DNA from: Lachnospiraceae bacterium
GTDB lineage: Bacteria; Bacillota; Clostridia; Lachnospirales; Lachnospiraceae
Length of the DNA stretch: 64,000 nt
NCBI GenBank assembly: GCA_021203305.1
Contig: JAJQBK010000036.1
Span: forward strand, 53,467 to 117,466
Reading direction: 5' to 3'
The translations under genes and the position numbers were made by a program. The first letter of the stretch is position 1; every line of letters starts with the position of its first letter. Of this stretch, positions 9,445 through 18,450 are shown in pieces. Below the pieces are notes generated by a model, which saw only the letters and a list, made by a program, of their open reading frames with translations, ran no database searches and had not been told where the DNA came from.

Positions 9445-10315
9445 AATCCCGGGCCCGGATTGCGTATTCCAGGGGGTTGGCTTTTGCCGGATCCTGCTCC
9501 GCCTCCACTAACAGCCAGCCCTGGTATCCGGCCTGCTCCAGCGCCTCAAAAATGGGAGCGAAGTCTATGCAGCCGTCTCCCGGGACGGTAAAGGCGCCCA
9601 GGCGCACGCCCTCCAGAAAGCTTAAATTCTCCTGTTTTACCTTCTCAACCACCTGAGGACGGATGTCCTTTAAGTGGACATGTTTGATTCGGCCCGCGTA
9701 TTTTCGAACCATTTCCAGCGGGTCCACACCGCAATACTTAAAATGCCCCGTATCATACAAAAGGCTTACATATTCCGGATCGGTCTGAGACATGAACCGC
9801 TCCACCTCCTCCGCGTCCTGCACCACCGTTCCCATATGATGGTGGTAGGCCAGGGAAATCCCGTATTCCTCCAGGGCAATCTTTCCCAGTCTGTTTAAGC
9901 CCCCGCAGAGGATTTCCCATTCCGCATCATTCATCACATGCTTTTCACCGAAAATCGAAACGGCCTTCCCCTGGATGCTGTAGCTCTGCTCGGAGAAGCC
10001 GATAATTTTGCTCCCCATGGCCTTCAGGAAGGAAAGCTGCGCCCGGCAGTCCCGCTCCACCTCTTCAAAGGGCTTCGTCAGAAGAAACGAGGAAAACCAC
10101 TGATTGCAGATCTGAAGTCCTCTCAGATCCAGGGCCTTTTTTAATACCTCCGGGTCTTTGGGATATTTGTTTCCCACCTCGCAGCCCGAAAAACCGGCCA
10201 GCGCCATCTCGCTGACGCACTGCTCAAAGGTATTCTCCGCGCCCAGATCCGGCATATCGTCGTTGGTCCAGGCGATGGGCGCGATTCCCAGCTTTATATT
10301 GTTATGGTCAAACAT
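9419..10315 (-). CDS. iolE: Myo-inosose-2 dehydratase (IolE)
   Basis: This 298-residue AP-endonuclease-2-like TIM barrel matches IolE from its first residues (KLGIAPIAWTNDDMPDLG, then FSGCEVGNKYPKD). IolE dehydrates scyllo-inosose to 3D-(3,5/4)-trihydroxycyclohexane-1,2-dione, the substrate of IolD. Metal-ligand candidates are visible in YHHHMGT, DTGHFKYCG and HVHLKD. It is the last gene of the inositol cluster, 12 bases after iolG. Confidence 0.93.
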   Translation of the reverse strand: MFDHNNIKLGIAPIAWTNDDMPDLGAENTFEQCVSEMALAGFSGCEVGNKYPKDPEVLKKALDLRGLQICNQWFSSFLLTKPFEEVERDCRAQLSFLKAMGSKIIGFSEQSYSIQGKAVSIFGEKHVMNDAEWEILCGGLNRLGKIALEEYGISLAYHHHMGTVVQDAEEVERFMSQTDPEYVSLLYDTGHFKYCGVDPLEMVRKYAGRIKHVHLKDIRPQVVEKVKQENLSFLEGVRLGAFTVPGDGCIDFAPIFEALEQAGYQGWLLVEAEQDPAKANPLEYAIRARDFIAAQTGL

Positions 10316-10327
10316 GGCTTCCCTCCT

Positions 10328-11338
10328 TCAGCCGATTTCCGAAATCCGGACCGGCCTGTGTTCTTTTAAGGATTTCCGCGCGGCAAGCCCCATCAGGACA
10401 GGCTGCAGTCCATCCTCCACGTTCAGCGGCGTTTCCCGGCCACTCGCAATGGCGTCAACAAAAGCGGCGATCTCCTTCCCGTACGCGTCCATATATCTCT
10501 CCAGGAAAAAGTGGAGCGGCTTCTCCGCCGTCACCCCATCCTCACTGCTGATCACGGCGCTGGAAGCGCTGTCATTGGATACCGACACCATCCCTTTGGA
10601 GCCGAACACCTCCGCCCGCTGGTCGTATCCGTACACAGCCTTCCTGCTGTTGTCAATCACGGCGATGGCTCCGTTTGCCATCTGCAGGGTAATCACCGCG
10701 GTGTCCACATCCCCCGCTTCACCGATGGCAGGGTCCACCAGGTTTGCCGCCTGCACGTAGACCTCCGTGGCGTCACACCCCGCCAGGAAGCGCACCATAT
10801 CGAAATCGTGGATGGTCATATCCAGGAACATTCCTCCGGAGACCTTTACATAATCGATTCCCGGCGGCTCCGGGTCTCTGGATGTAATTTTAATAATCTG
10901 CGGCGTTCCGATCTTTCCGGACGCCACCGCCCGCTGCACCGCCTCGAAATTGTGGTCAAACCTCCGGTTAAAGCCCACCTGGTATTTTAAGCCGGTTCCT
11001 TCCAGCGCGGCCATGACCTCCCGGATTCTGCTCACCTCATGGTCGATGGGCTTCTCGCAGAACACATGCTTTCCGGCCTGAATGGCCTTCAGGGAAATGG
11101 GGGAATGGGTGTCCGTGGAGGAGCAGATTAAAACCGCGTCGATCTCCGGATCGTTGATTACATCCATATAGTCCTTCGACGTGCTTTCCACGCCCATGCT
11201 TTTCGCCCAGGCGGCGGTCTCCTCACTCATATAAGGGTCAGCGGCGGTTTTAATGGCCGCGTCCTTTACTCTGGTGCTGATGCTGGTGATATGTACCTTC
11301 CCAATTCTTCCTACACCGATAATGCCTAATTTCATCAT
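10328..11338 (-). CDS. iolG: Inositol 2-dehydrogenase (IolG, Gfo/Idh/MocA family)
   Basis: The 336-residue protein has an N-terminal Rossmann motif GVGRIGKVH, the CEKPI motif typical of the family (FCEKPIDHEV, around residue 93), and HDFDM, the usual catalytic Asp/His region. It oxidises myo-inositol to scyllo-inosose with NAD, the first step of the iol pathway. Other Gfo/Idh/MocA specificities cannot be excluded from sequence alone, but the iolE, iolB, iolC and iolD neighbours support this call. Confidence 0.9.
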   Translation of the reverse strand: MMKLGIIGVGRIGKVHITSISTRVKDAAIKTAADPYMSEETAAWAKSMGVESTSKDYMDVINDPEIDAVLICSSTDTHSPISLKAIQAGKHVFCEKPIDHEVSRIREVMAALEGTGLKYQVGFNRRFDHNFEAVQRAVASGKIGTPQIIKITSRDPEPPGIDYVKVSGGMFLDMTIHDFDMVRFLAGCDATEVYVQAANLVDPAIGEAGDVDTAVITLQMANGAIAVIDNSRKAVYGYDQRAEVFGSKGMVSVSNDSASSAVISSEDGVTAEKPLHFFLERYMDAYGKEIAAFVDAIASGRETPLNVEDGLQPVLMGLAARKSLKEHRPVRISEIG

Positions 11339-11509
11339 TTTCTTCTTCTCCTGTTTTGCCGCCGTTCATTCATATCTGTTTACAGATTTCCATGAGATTT
11401 TTGTGAAATAAAACTCTGACTCACAACAGCTTTTCCCGTATTTCCTGACAGCCACGAATATTGACAGCCTTTTTATGATAATACTTCTTATATTTCAGAT
11501 ATTCCCATG

Positions 11510-12661
11510 TTACCAAAGTGCTTTGTACAATGTCTTAACATCCTCTATGGAAACAGCGCGTCTGGTATTCCCCGGGCTTCCGCTGTCCATGGCGTCCTGC
11601 GCCATCTTGTCGATCACCTTGAAAAAATCCTCTCTCACGATGCCGTATTCTTCCAGCGTGGGGATCTGAAGCTCCTTTGTCAGCTTCGTTACCGCCTCCA
11701 GGAATTTCCGGGCCGCCGCTTCGTCACTGTCCGATAAATCCGCCGCGCCGATCAGCCTTCCCAGCTCCCCGAAGCGGTCATAAGCGCCCTCCAGGGCAAA
11801 GTCCAGGCAGACCTCCATCAGCATGGCGTTGGAAATCCCGTGGGCCACATGGAACAGCGCCCCGATGGGACGGCTCATACCGTGGATAATCGTCACGGAG
11901 GAATTATTAAACGCCACGCCCGCTTCCAGTGCCGCAATGGACATCTGCGTGCGCGCCTCCTCGCTGCTCCCGTCATGGAAAGCCGCCGGCAGCCATGAGA
12001 AAATCCGCTTTACCGCGGAGACCGCAAAGGTATCCGACATGGGCTGTGCCTTTCCGGAGGTGTAAGCCTCCACACAATGGCAGAGAGCGTCCAGGCCGGT
12101 GGCCGCCGTTACACTCGCTGGCGCGGTCATGGTAAACTGGGGATCGATGATGGCCAGATCCGGCATCAGCACAGCGCCCTTTAAGAGCATTTTGATATCC
12201 TTTTGGGTATCGGTGATAATCGTGAACTGGGTCGCCTCGGAGCCGGTTCCAGCGGTGGTGGGGATGGCCGCCATGGGCGGCATCTCCGCCTCGATCACCT
12301 TCCCCATATAATCCGAAATACTTCCTCCCTTTTCCGCAAGGGCTCCTATCGCCTTCATGGAATCGATGGGGCTGCCGCCTCCCAGAGCCACCAGAAAATC
12401 GCAGTGATTTTGAAGATAGCTTTCCAGTCCGGCCTCAATCATGAAGTCGGTCGGCTCCCCGGTTACGCCGTCAAAAACCACCGGTTCCATCCCCTGTTCC
12501 TTCAATACCTCTTCCACTTTTGCGCAGTTGCCCAGCCGCACCATCACCGGGTCTGTGACAAGCAAGGGTCTCTTCCCCATTTTTCCCAGCGCTGTCTTCG
12601 CCTCTGTCAGGGCTCCTGTCCCGGAAATAATCTGTCCGGGCATGATAAATTGTGCCGCCAT
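11510..12661 (-). CDS. Iron-containing (group III) alcohol dehydrogenase
   Basis: The 383-residue protein has the NAD-binding GGGSPIDSMKAIG, the PTTAGTGSEATQF loop, and metal-ligand histidines in ATGLDALCHCVEAYTSG and FHVAHGISNAM. It reduces an aldehyde or oxidises an alcohol with Fe as cofactor. It sits inside the iol cluster between iolB and iolG, where the usual pathway has no Fe-ADH. It may reduce an aldehyde made from inositol breakdown, in place of the malonate-semialdehyde dehydrogenase step that is not seen here. That role is inferred. Confidence 0.9.
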   Translation of the reverse strand: MAAQFIMPGQIISGTGALTEAKTALGKMGKRPLLVTDPVMVRLGNCAKVEEVLKEQGMEPVVFDGVTGEPTDFMIEAGLESYLQNHCDFLVALGGGSPIDSMKAIGALAEKGGSISDYMGKVIEAEMPPMAAIPTTAGTGSEATQFTIITDTQKDIKMLLKGAVLMPDLAIIDPQFTMTAPASVTAATGLDALCHCVEAYTSGKAQPMSDTFAVSAVKRIFSWLPAAFHDGSSEEARTQMSIAALEAGVAFNNSSVTIIHGMSRPIGALFHVAHGISNAMLMEVCLDFALEGAYDRFGELGRLIGAADLSDSDEAAARKFLEAVTKLTKELQIPTLEEYGIVREDFFKVIDKMAQDAMDSGSPGNTRRAVSIEDVKTLYKALW

Positions 12662-12676
12662 TTTTTCTCCCTTTCT

Positions 12677-13462
12677 TTAGAATTCCGCCTCGTGCATCCA
12701 TACGTATCTTTCATCCTCACACCGGTCCGTCTGTAACCAGGGGTTTCCGTCAATGTGCCGGATCATCCAGCAGGTATACATCTGAAACCCCGGCGCCACC
12801 GCCTGGGGATGCAGCTCCCCTCCGGGGATGGCGCTGAAACTGCCGTCCGTACTCTTAAACACCTGGTCGCCCACAAAGCTGGCTCCAAACCCCTCCGGCC
12901 TGTCAAAAAGGAAATAATAGGTCTCCGGCTGAGGGTGCCTGTGGGGCAGATAGCCGGACCAGTTTCCCCTGTCGTTGAGCACTTCCCCCAGAACCATATT
13001 GGACAGAGGCTCAATGTCATGGTCAAAGATGGTGTTCACCCGCCGCTTTGCCACATTTCCAAACTTCCCCACACTGGAATACACCCAGGGAGCGTCCCCG
13101 GGGGAATGCAGCCTGGACGGGAAACTTTTCTCATTTCTGGTACACTGCACCAGAATCTGGCTGGGCTCCAGGGCTTTCACGCAGATTCTGACGCCAGAAG
13201 CAACATGCAGACACCAGGGGCCTTCTGTAAACACATCCTTACGGCTGACCGTCTCCTTTTTTCCGTCCCATTCATAAGTAACTTTCCCCTTAAGAAGCAA
13301 TACCGCAATTTCCTCGCCGCTTCTCTCGAAACAACAGACTCCTCCCGTTTCCATGCGATAGGCCCGGATATCCATCATCATGGCGCTGTATTCATTATCA
13401 TAGGTTGTCAGAATCTTTTCTCCATGCCGGTCAAACTCCGGGTACCCAAATACCTTGCTCAT
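12677..13462 (-). CDS. iolB: 5-deoxy-glucuronate isomerase (IolB)
   Basis: With the ATG at 13462 the product has 261 residues. AAGGAG 9 bases upstream favours this over the ATG 24 bases earlier. It is a bicupin with LPHRHPQPETYYFLF and GELHPQAVAPGFQMYTCWMIRH, both typical of IolB. IolB converts 5-deoxy-glucuronic acid to 2-deoxy-5-keto-gluconic acid, the IolC substrate. It lies between iolD and the Fe-ADH on the same strand. Confidence 0.93.
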   Translation of the reverse strand: MSKVFGYPEFDRHGEKILTTYDNEYSAMMMDIRAYRMETGGVCCFERSGEEIAVLLLKGKVTYEWDGKKETVSRKDVFTEGPWCLHVASGVRICVKALEPSQILVQCTRNEKSFPSRLHSPGDAPWVYSSVGKFGNVAKRRVNTIFDHDIEPLSNMVLGEVLNDRGNWSGYLPHRHPQPETYYFLFDRPEGFGASFVGDQVFKSTDGSFSAIPGGELHPQAVAPGFQMYTCWMIRHIDGNPWLQTDRCEDERYVWMHEAEF

Positions 13463-13615
13463 ACCGCCCCGCTCCTTCCTTCTCATATTGTCTCATTCTT
13501 CAGCGCTTTCTTTCTGCCGTTCTGATCTCATTTGTTTCTTCAGGTTCTTTCGCTTTTCAACTCTGTTACCCCTGATTGTTCCTTCCCCTGAAGCTTTCCT
13601 TCATCCATTCTTTCC

Positions 13616-15547
13616 TTAATATTTCCTCGCCCTGGCGCGATGCTCCATCACATCCTCATGGGCCTTCCTGACGCTCTCCTTCTCAGACACCTCGGCGACT
13701 CCCACGTTCCACCATGACTCATAGCCGTCCGTCATGGTCTTGGGAAGAACCTTTAAGTCAAACAGACAGCTCCTGTCCTGATCCTTCGCGTCCTTAAGCG
13801 CCTCCACAAGCTCCTCCACCGTGCGGCAGGTATAGCTTTTCAGCCCGTAGCCCTCGCCGATTTTCGCGTAATCCACCAAAAGCAAGTCCCCTGTGGGCTT
13901 CTTGCCATCCGTACAGCGGAATTCCGTAGCCAGAGAACCGATGCCGTTGTTCATTTCCAGGTTGTTGATGCAGCCAAACCCGCAGTTGTCGAACACCAGA
14001 ATATTGACCTTGCGCCGCTCCTGCATGATGGTCATGATCTCGCTGTGGAGCATCTGGAAGCTTCCGTCTCCCACCAGCGCGTAAACCTCATGCTCCGGCT
14101 CCGCCATCTTGACCCCGAGAGAGGCCGCTACCTCATATCCCATGCAGGAATATCCATACTCCGCGTGATACCCTCCCCTGTAATCCGTTTTCCACATTCT
14201 CTGCAGACAGCTGGGAAGGGAGCCGCCCGCCGTGATAATGACAGCGTCCTCCTCTATGGTCCGGTTGATCGCCGCCAGCGCCGCCGTCTGGGTCAGAACC
14301 CCGCCGGTCAGCTTCACAAACTCCGGAATTGTCCTAGGGTCTCTGGCCTCGACAATCGGCTCAAAATCCTCCCCTGTGTATGTGATGCTTCCCAGCCTCT
14401 CAAGCTCACGGTCCCATTTTTCTTTTGCGTCTCTGATTTCATTTTTATAGGAAGAGAGATAGCCTCTCTCCCTCAGCTTCCCGGCCAGAGCCTCCAGCGT
14501 TGCCTTCGCGTCTCCCACCGCCCGGACCGCGTCCATTTTAAAGGCATGAAAGCGACAGTTGTTGACGGCCAGGAAACGAACCTTCTCATTCTGATATAGA
14601 TATTTGGAGCTGGTGGTGAAATCGGAAAGCCGGGAGCCCACCGCGATCACCACGTCCGCCTCCTTCGCGATCTCATTGGCAGCGGAGGTTCCCGTCACAC
14701 CGATGCCGCCCAGGCAGTACGGATGGCTGGACTTACAGGCGCTCTTTCCCGCCTGGGTTTCCCCGAAGGGGATATGAAATTCCTCACAAAAGCTTTCCAC
14801 CGTCTCCCCGGCTCCGGAGTATTTCACCCCGCCGCCCACAATGAGGAGGGGATGCTCCACCCCGGCAATCAGAGCCGCGGCGTCCTCCAACTCCACCTCC
14901 ACAGCGACAGGGCGGGTGATCCGGTACACTCTTTTCGCAAAAAAGGACTCCGGATAATCATACGCCTCTCCCTCCACATCCTGGGGCAGGGCGATACAGC
15001 AGGCGCCGGTCTCAGCCGGGTCCGTCAGAACCCGCATGGCGGAAATCAACGCTGTCATAACCTGTTCCGGCCGCTCAATTCTGTCCCAGTATCTGCACAC
15101 GGGACGGAAGGCGTCATTGGTGGTCACCGCCAGGCTTCCGCTGACCTCCAGCTGCTGGAGCACCGGGTCCGGCTGCCTGGAGGCGAAGGAATCCGCCGGG
15201 AACACCAGCAGGGGAATATTGTTCACCGTCGCCGTGGCGCAGGCCGTGACCATATTGGCCGCGCCAGGGCCGATGCTGGAGGCGCAGGCGATAATTCTTT
15301 TACGGTTGCTCTGCTTGGCGAAGGCGATGGCCGCGTGGCACATTCCCTGCTCATTTCTGCCCTGCATCACCTTCAGCTCCCCCGGGTTGGTATCCAGCGC
15401 CTCCCCGAGGCCCACCGCGATGCCATGTCCGAAAATGGTAAAAAATCCCTCCACAAACCTGTTTTCCACCCCATCCATGGAAACATACTGCTGATTTAAA
15501 AAGTGGACAATCGCCTGGGCGGTTGTCATACGAATCGTTTTTTCCAT
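13616..15547 (-). CDS. iolD: 3D-(3,5/4)-trihydroxycyclohexane-1,2-dione hydrolase (IolD, ThDP-dependent)
   Basis: The 643-residue protein starts at ATG 15547 behind AAAGGAG. It has the three-domain thiamine-diphosphate enzyme layout: an N-terminal domain with FEGFF-like VEGFFTIFGHG and the QGRNEQGMCHAAIAFAKQ segment, a central domain, and a C-terminal ThDP/Mg motif GDGSFQMLHSE...FDNCGFGCINN. IolD hydrolyses the ring dione to 5-deoxy-glucuronic acid. A 266-base gap to iolC upstream holds an imperfect inverted repeat (GAGACAAAAAGGTC near 15595, CTGGCCTTTTGTCCC near 15685). Confidence 0.95.
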   Translation of the reverse strand: MEKTIRMTTAQAIVHFLNQQYVSMDGVENRFVEGFFTIFGHGIAVGLGEALDTNPGELKVMQGRNEQGMCHAAIAFAKQSNRKRIIACASSIGPGAANMVTACATATVNNIPLLVFPADSFASRQPDPVLQQLEVSGSLAVTTNDAFRPVCRYWDRIERPEQVMTALISAMRVLTDPAETGACCIALPQDVEGEAYDYPESFFAKRVYRITRPVAVEVELEDAAALIAGVEHPLLIVGGGVKYSGAGETVESFCEEFHIPFGETQAGKSACKSSHPYCLGGIGVTGTSAANEIAKEADVVIAVGSRLSDFTTSSKYLYQNEKVRFLAVNNCRFHAFKMDAVRAVGDAKATLEALAGKLRERGYLSSYKNEIRDAKEKWDRELERLGSITYTGEDFEPIVEARDPRTIPEFVKLTGGVLTQTAALAAINRTIEEDAVIITAGGSLPSCLQRMWKTDYRGGYHAEYGYSCMGYEVAASLGVKMAEPEHEVYALVGDGSFQMLHSEIMTIMQERRKVNILVFDNCGFGCINNLEMNNGIGSLATEFRCTDGKKPTGDLLLVDYAKIGEGYGLKSYTCRTVEELVEALKDAKDQDRSCLFDLKVLPKTMTDGYESWWNVGVAEVSEKESVRKAHEDVMEHRARARKY

Positions 15548-15813
15548 AAAGCTCCTTTCTCTGTGAACCGTCATGACTCCATATCATTGATTAAAGAGAC
15601 AAAAAGGTCGGTTGCGGTCCTCAAATGTCATAAATGCAAATGCGCACCCGTAGGGCGTACCTTGCGTAAGCATTCGATTTCTGGCCTTTTGTCCCTTGTA
15701 TCATATCAATTTCTTAAGTAACCATCTTCGCAGATATTTCTCACTGCTGTAATGTCTATCTTCAAATAAACTCTGCTGCTGTAACGACTCCCTTCACATA
15801 AACCCTGCTGCCG

Positions 15814-16848
15814 TCACCCGCGGGCGACCATTTCCCCGTACAATTTCTTTTCCTCCTGAATAAACGCTCTGACAGCCTCCGTGTCCGGCAGGTCATCGGA
15901 ACAGTTATTGCTCCGCACCATCATGGACGCCTCCGCGGAGCCGAACTCCAGGCATTCCATCATGTCCCAGCCCTGATACAGCCCATACAGAAAGCCCGCC
16001 GCGTATCCGTCCCCGCCGCCGAAGCCCTTTCTGGCCTCTACCGGGAATGGCTTCACGGAATACACTTTCCCGTCCGCGGTATAGGCCGCCGAACCCTGCT
16101 TTCCATGCTTGATCACCACAATCCCCGCGTGGTATCCCTGCCACAGGGCGGCGCTTTCTGTGTCCGTCATGCCGGGACGCACCAGCCGTTCCATCAGATC
16201 AAACTCCTCCCGGGACCCCATGATGATATCCGCCTCTTTTCCCACCGCCGCGTAATAGATGGAGATTTCATCCGGATTTTTCCAGTTATAAGCGCGGTAA
16301 TCAATATCGAAAATCACCTTCGTGCCGGTTTTCTTTGCCAGCATGACCGCCTTTAATGCCGCTTCCCGGGACGGGCTTTCCGACAGCGATGTGCCGGATA
16401 TCAGAAGGGCCTTCGCGTTGCCAATGTATTCCTCGTCCACATCCTCCACTGAAAGCTGCAGATCCGCAATGCAGTTGCGGTACATCAGGATGCTGCTCTC
16501 ATTGGGGGAGAGCATCTCCGTAAAGGTCAGCCCCAGCTTCTCCCCTCCCGTACATCTGGTAATATGTGAGGTATCAATTCCCCGCGCGTCAAAATATTCC
16601 GTCACAAAGTCCCCGAACTGGTCATCGGAAACCTTGCCCAGGAAACCGGCCTTCATCCCGTGCCGGGTAACGCCCACCGCGATATTGGCCGGGGAACCGC
16701 CCACGAACTTTTCAAACACATGGACGTCCTTTAGCGGCTTGAATTCTTCCCTTACCTGGTCGTTGTAGGCCGGATTAAAATCAATGGCGACCCTCCCCAG
16801 AAGGATCAGGTCCAATGGTCTTCCTTCCTCAAGATCGATATATCCCAT
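15814..16848 (-). CDS. iolC: 5-dehydro-2-deoxygluconokinase (IolC, PfkB family)
   Basis: This 344-residue ribokinase-type kinase has the N-terminal GGSPANIAVGV motif and a C-terminal anion-hole region GFGGGDGYAAGFLYG, where the usual GAGD is GGGD. It phosphorylates 2-deoxy-5-keto-gluconate. It is the first gene of the inositol operon. ATG at 16848 is preferred; a GTG directly before it is also possible with the GGAAGGAG site. The aldolase (IolJ) that normally acts next is not in the window. Confidence 0.92.
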   Translation of the reverse strand: MGYIDLEEGRPLDLILLGRVAIDFNPAYNDQVREEFKPLKDVHVFEKFVGGSPANIAVGVTRHGMKAGFLGKVSDDQFGDFVTEYFDARGIDTSHITRCTGGEKLGLTFTEMLSPNESSILMYRNCIADLQLSVEDVDEEYIGNAKALLISGTSLSESPSREAALKAVMLAKKTGTKVIFDIDYRAYNWKNPDEISIYYAAVGKEADIIMGSREEFDLMERLVRPGMTDTESAALWQGYHAGIVVIKHGKQGSAAYTADGKVYSVKPFPVEARKGFGGGDGYAAGFLYGLYQGWDMMECLEFGSAEASMMVRSNNCSDDLPDTEAVRAFIQEEKKLYGEMVARG

Positions 16849-16883
16849 CACGTTTTTTCTCCTTCCGTGCGTGCCTTTTACGT

Positions 16884-16951
16884 GTGCTTTTGCGTGTCGT
16901 TTGCTTTGCGTTTATCATAGCACTCCCGTTCAAAAGACACAAGTGCTTTTG
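16884..16951. promoter_or_regulatory. GTGCTTTT motifs and near-palindrome upstream of iolC
   Basis: GTGCTTTT occurs at 16884-16891 and 16943-16950. The second copy lies in the near-palindrome CAAAAG-A-CAC-AA-GTGCTTTTG (16931-16951). The same 8-mer recurs at 17092, 17104 and 18423. This looks like a set of repressor sites serving the divergent iolC and AGE-isomerase promoters. The protein that binds is not known. Confidence 0.45.
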
Positions 16952-17044
16952 ATATTTTTCTCAATTATTTTTAAACAGCAGTTTTCTTTTTGTAACTTAT
17001 GTACAAAAATATGAGTCATCCGTATTGATGGCCCTCAAAAACTA

Positions 17045-17073
17045 TTGACCCGCCTGTCAATCTATGCTAAATT
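17045..17073 (+). promoter_or_regulatory. Sigma-A promoter of the AGE-isomerase gene
   Basis: TTGACC (17045-17050) and TAAATT (17068-17073) are 17 bases apart, about 70 bases upstream of the start codon. Two direct copies of CGTGCTTTT with a 12-base period (17091-17099 and 17103-17111) follow just after the expected transcription start, a suitable place for a repressor. Confidence 0.65.
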
Positions 17074-17140
17074 CAACTTAACCTGATTTGCGTGCTTTTT
17101 ATCGTGCTTTTAAGAGAAACCATATCAGAAGGAGGATACC

Positions 17141-18373
17141 ATGAAATATACGATTGACACAGAAGAGAACAAAGCTTATCTGGAAGAACTGGCGCAGGAG
17201 CTTCTGCGCTTTGCCGTGCGTTTCCCATCCCCGGGCGGAAGCGCCTACTATCTGCACGACGACGGCTCGCCGTGGGTGGAGAAAACCCTGGACAACTACG
17301 AGACCTGCCGGATGATCCACAGCTACTGCATCGGCTCCTTCCTGGGCTTCCCCGGAAGCGAAGAGCTGGTACGGGCGGGCTTAAAGAGTCTTAACGGAGA
17401 AATGGAGGATAATGTCAACGGCGGATGGTATACCAGCATTTACGCTGACGGGACCGGAGTGCCGAACAAGCTCTGTTATGCCCATGCCTTCGTCATTCTG
17501 GCCGCATCCTCTGCCATGCTGGCAGGCGTGGAAGGAGCCAGAGAGCTGTTTGACAGGGCAACGGCTGTTTTTGACAAATACTATTGGGATGAGGAGGAAG
17601 GACTGAGCCGGGATACCTGGAACGATGATTTCACAGTGCTTGACTCTTACCGCGGCATCAATTCCAACATGCACACAGTGGAGGCTTTTCTGGCCGCGGC
17701 GGATGTGACCGGCGAGGAGAAGTACCGCGTCCGCGCGGGACGGATCATCAATCATGTGGTAAAGTGGGCTGAGGGAAATGACTGGCGGCTGCCGGAGCAT
17801 TATACCAGCGACTGGGTGCCGGACCTGGAATGCAACAGGGATAAACCGGATGATCAGTTCAAGCCCTACGGCGCCACGCCGGGACACGGCATTGAGTGGG
17901 CCAGGCTGATCACGCAGTGGGCGCTGTCCACATATCCGGGTCAGCCGGAGAAATACGGACCATATGTGGAAGCGGCTGAGAAGCTTTTTAATCGTGCGGT
18001 AAAAGACGGCTGGTCTGTGGATGGAGCCAGAGGAATTGTCTATACCACGGACTGGAACGGGACACCTGTGGTCCACGACCGGATGCAGTGGACGCTGGCG
18101 GAAGGAATCAACGCCTCCGCCGTGCTCTACAGGGTGACAGGCAGGGCGGAGTATGCCGCTTATTATCATGATTTTCTGAAATATCTGGAGGAAGAGGTGC
18201 GGGATCATAAGTACGGCAACTGGATTCATCAGCTGGACCGGCACAATCATAAGCTGGAGACCGTCTGGCCGGGGAAGCCGGACATCTATCACGCGCTGCA
18301 GTCCATGCTGATCCCATATTGTGACCCGTCGGTGTCAGTAGCTGTGGCTGTCAGGAATAAACCGGGAAAATAA
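17141..18373 (+). CDS. AGE-family aldose-ketose isomerase/epimerase (YihS-like)
   Basis: The 410-residue protein starts behind AGGAGG with 5-base spacing. It follows the (alpha/alpha)6-barrel AGE family and is close in pattern to E. coli YihS: CRMIHSY, NSNMHTVEAFLAA, GATPGHGIEWARL and DIYHALQS appear in that order. The Arg and His residues match the positions that bind sugar and catalyse in YihS. YihS interconverts sulfoquinovose and sulfofructose and also mannose and fructose. No other sulfoquinovose gene is visible nearby, so mannose or another aldose is equally possible. It is a single-gene unit ended by a strong terminator. Confidence 0.85.
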   Translation: MKYTIDTEENKAYLEELAQELLRFAVRFPSPGGSAYYLHDDGSPWVEKTLDNYETCRMIHSYCIGSFLGFPGSEELVRAGLKSLNGEMEDNVNGGWYTSIYADGTGVPNKLCYAHAFVILAASSAMLAGVEGARELFDRATAVFDKYYWDEEEGLSRDTWNDDFTVLDSYRGINSNMHTVEAFLAAADVTGEEKYRVRAGRIINHVVKWAEGNDWRLPEHYTSDWVPDLECNRDKPDDQFKPYGATPGHGIEWARLITQWALSTYPGQPEKYGPYVEAAEKLFNRAVKDGWSVDGARGIVYTTDWNGTPVVHDRMQWTLAEGINASAVLYRVTGRAEYAAYYHDFLKYLEEEVRDHKYGNWIHQLDRHNHKLETVWPGKPDIYHALQSMLIPYCDPSVSVAVAVRNKPGK

Positions 18374-18384
18374 GATGTAAAACG

Positions 18385-18418
18385 AAATTCCCGGCCGCAA
18401 GAATACGGCCGGGAATTT
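18385..18418. terminator. Bidirectional rho-independent terminator
   Basis: A perfect 13-base inverted repeat (AAATTCCCGGCCG / CGGCCGGGAATTT) with an 8-base loop lies between two convergent genes, the AGE isomerase and the LacI regulator. The stem ends carry A and T runs on both strands. Confidence 0.85.
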
Positions 18419-18450
18419 ATATGTGCTTTTGCTCATTTGCTTCCGGTTGT

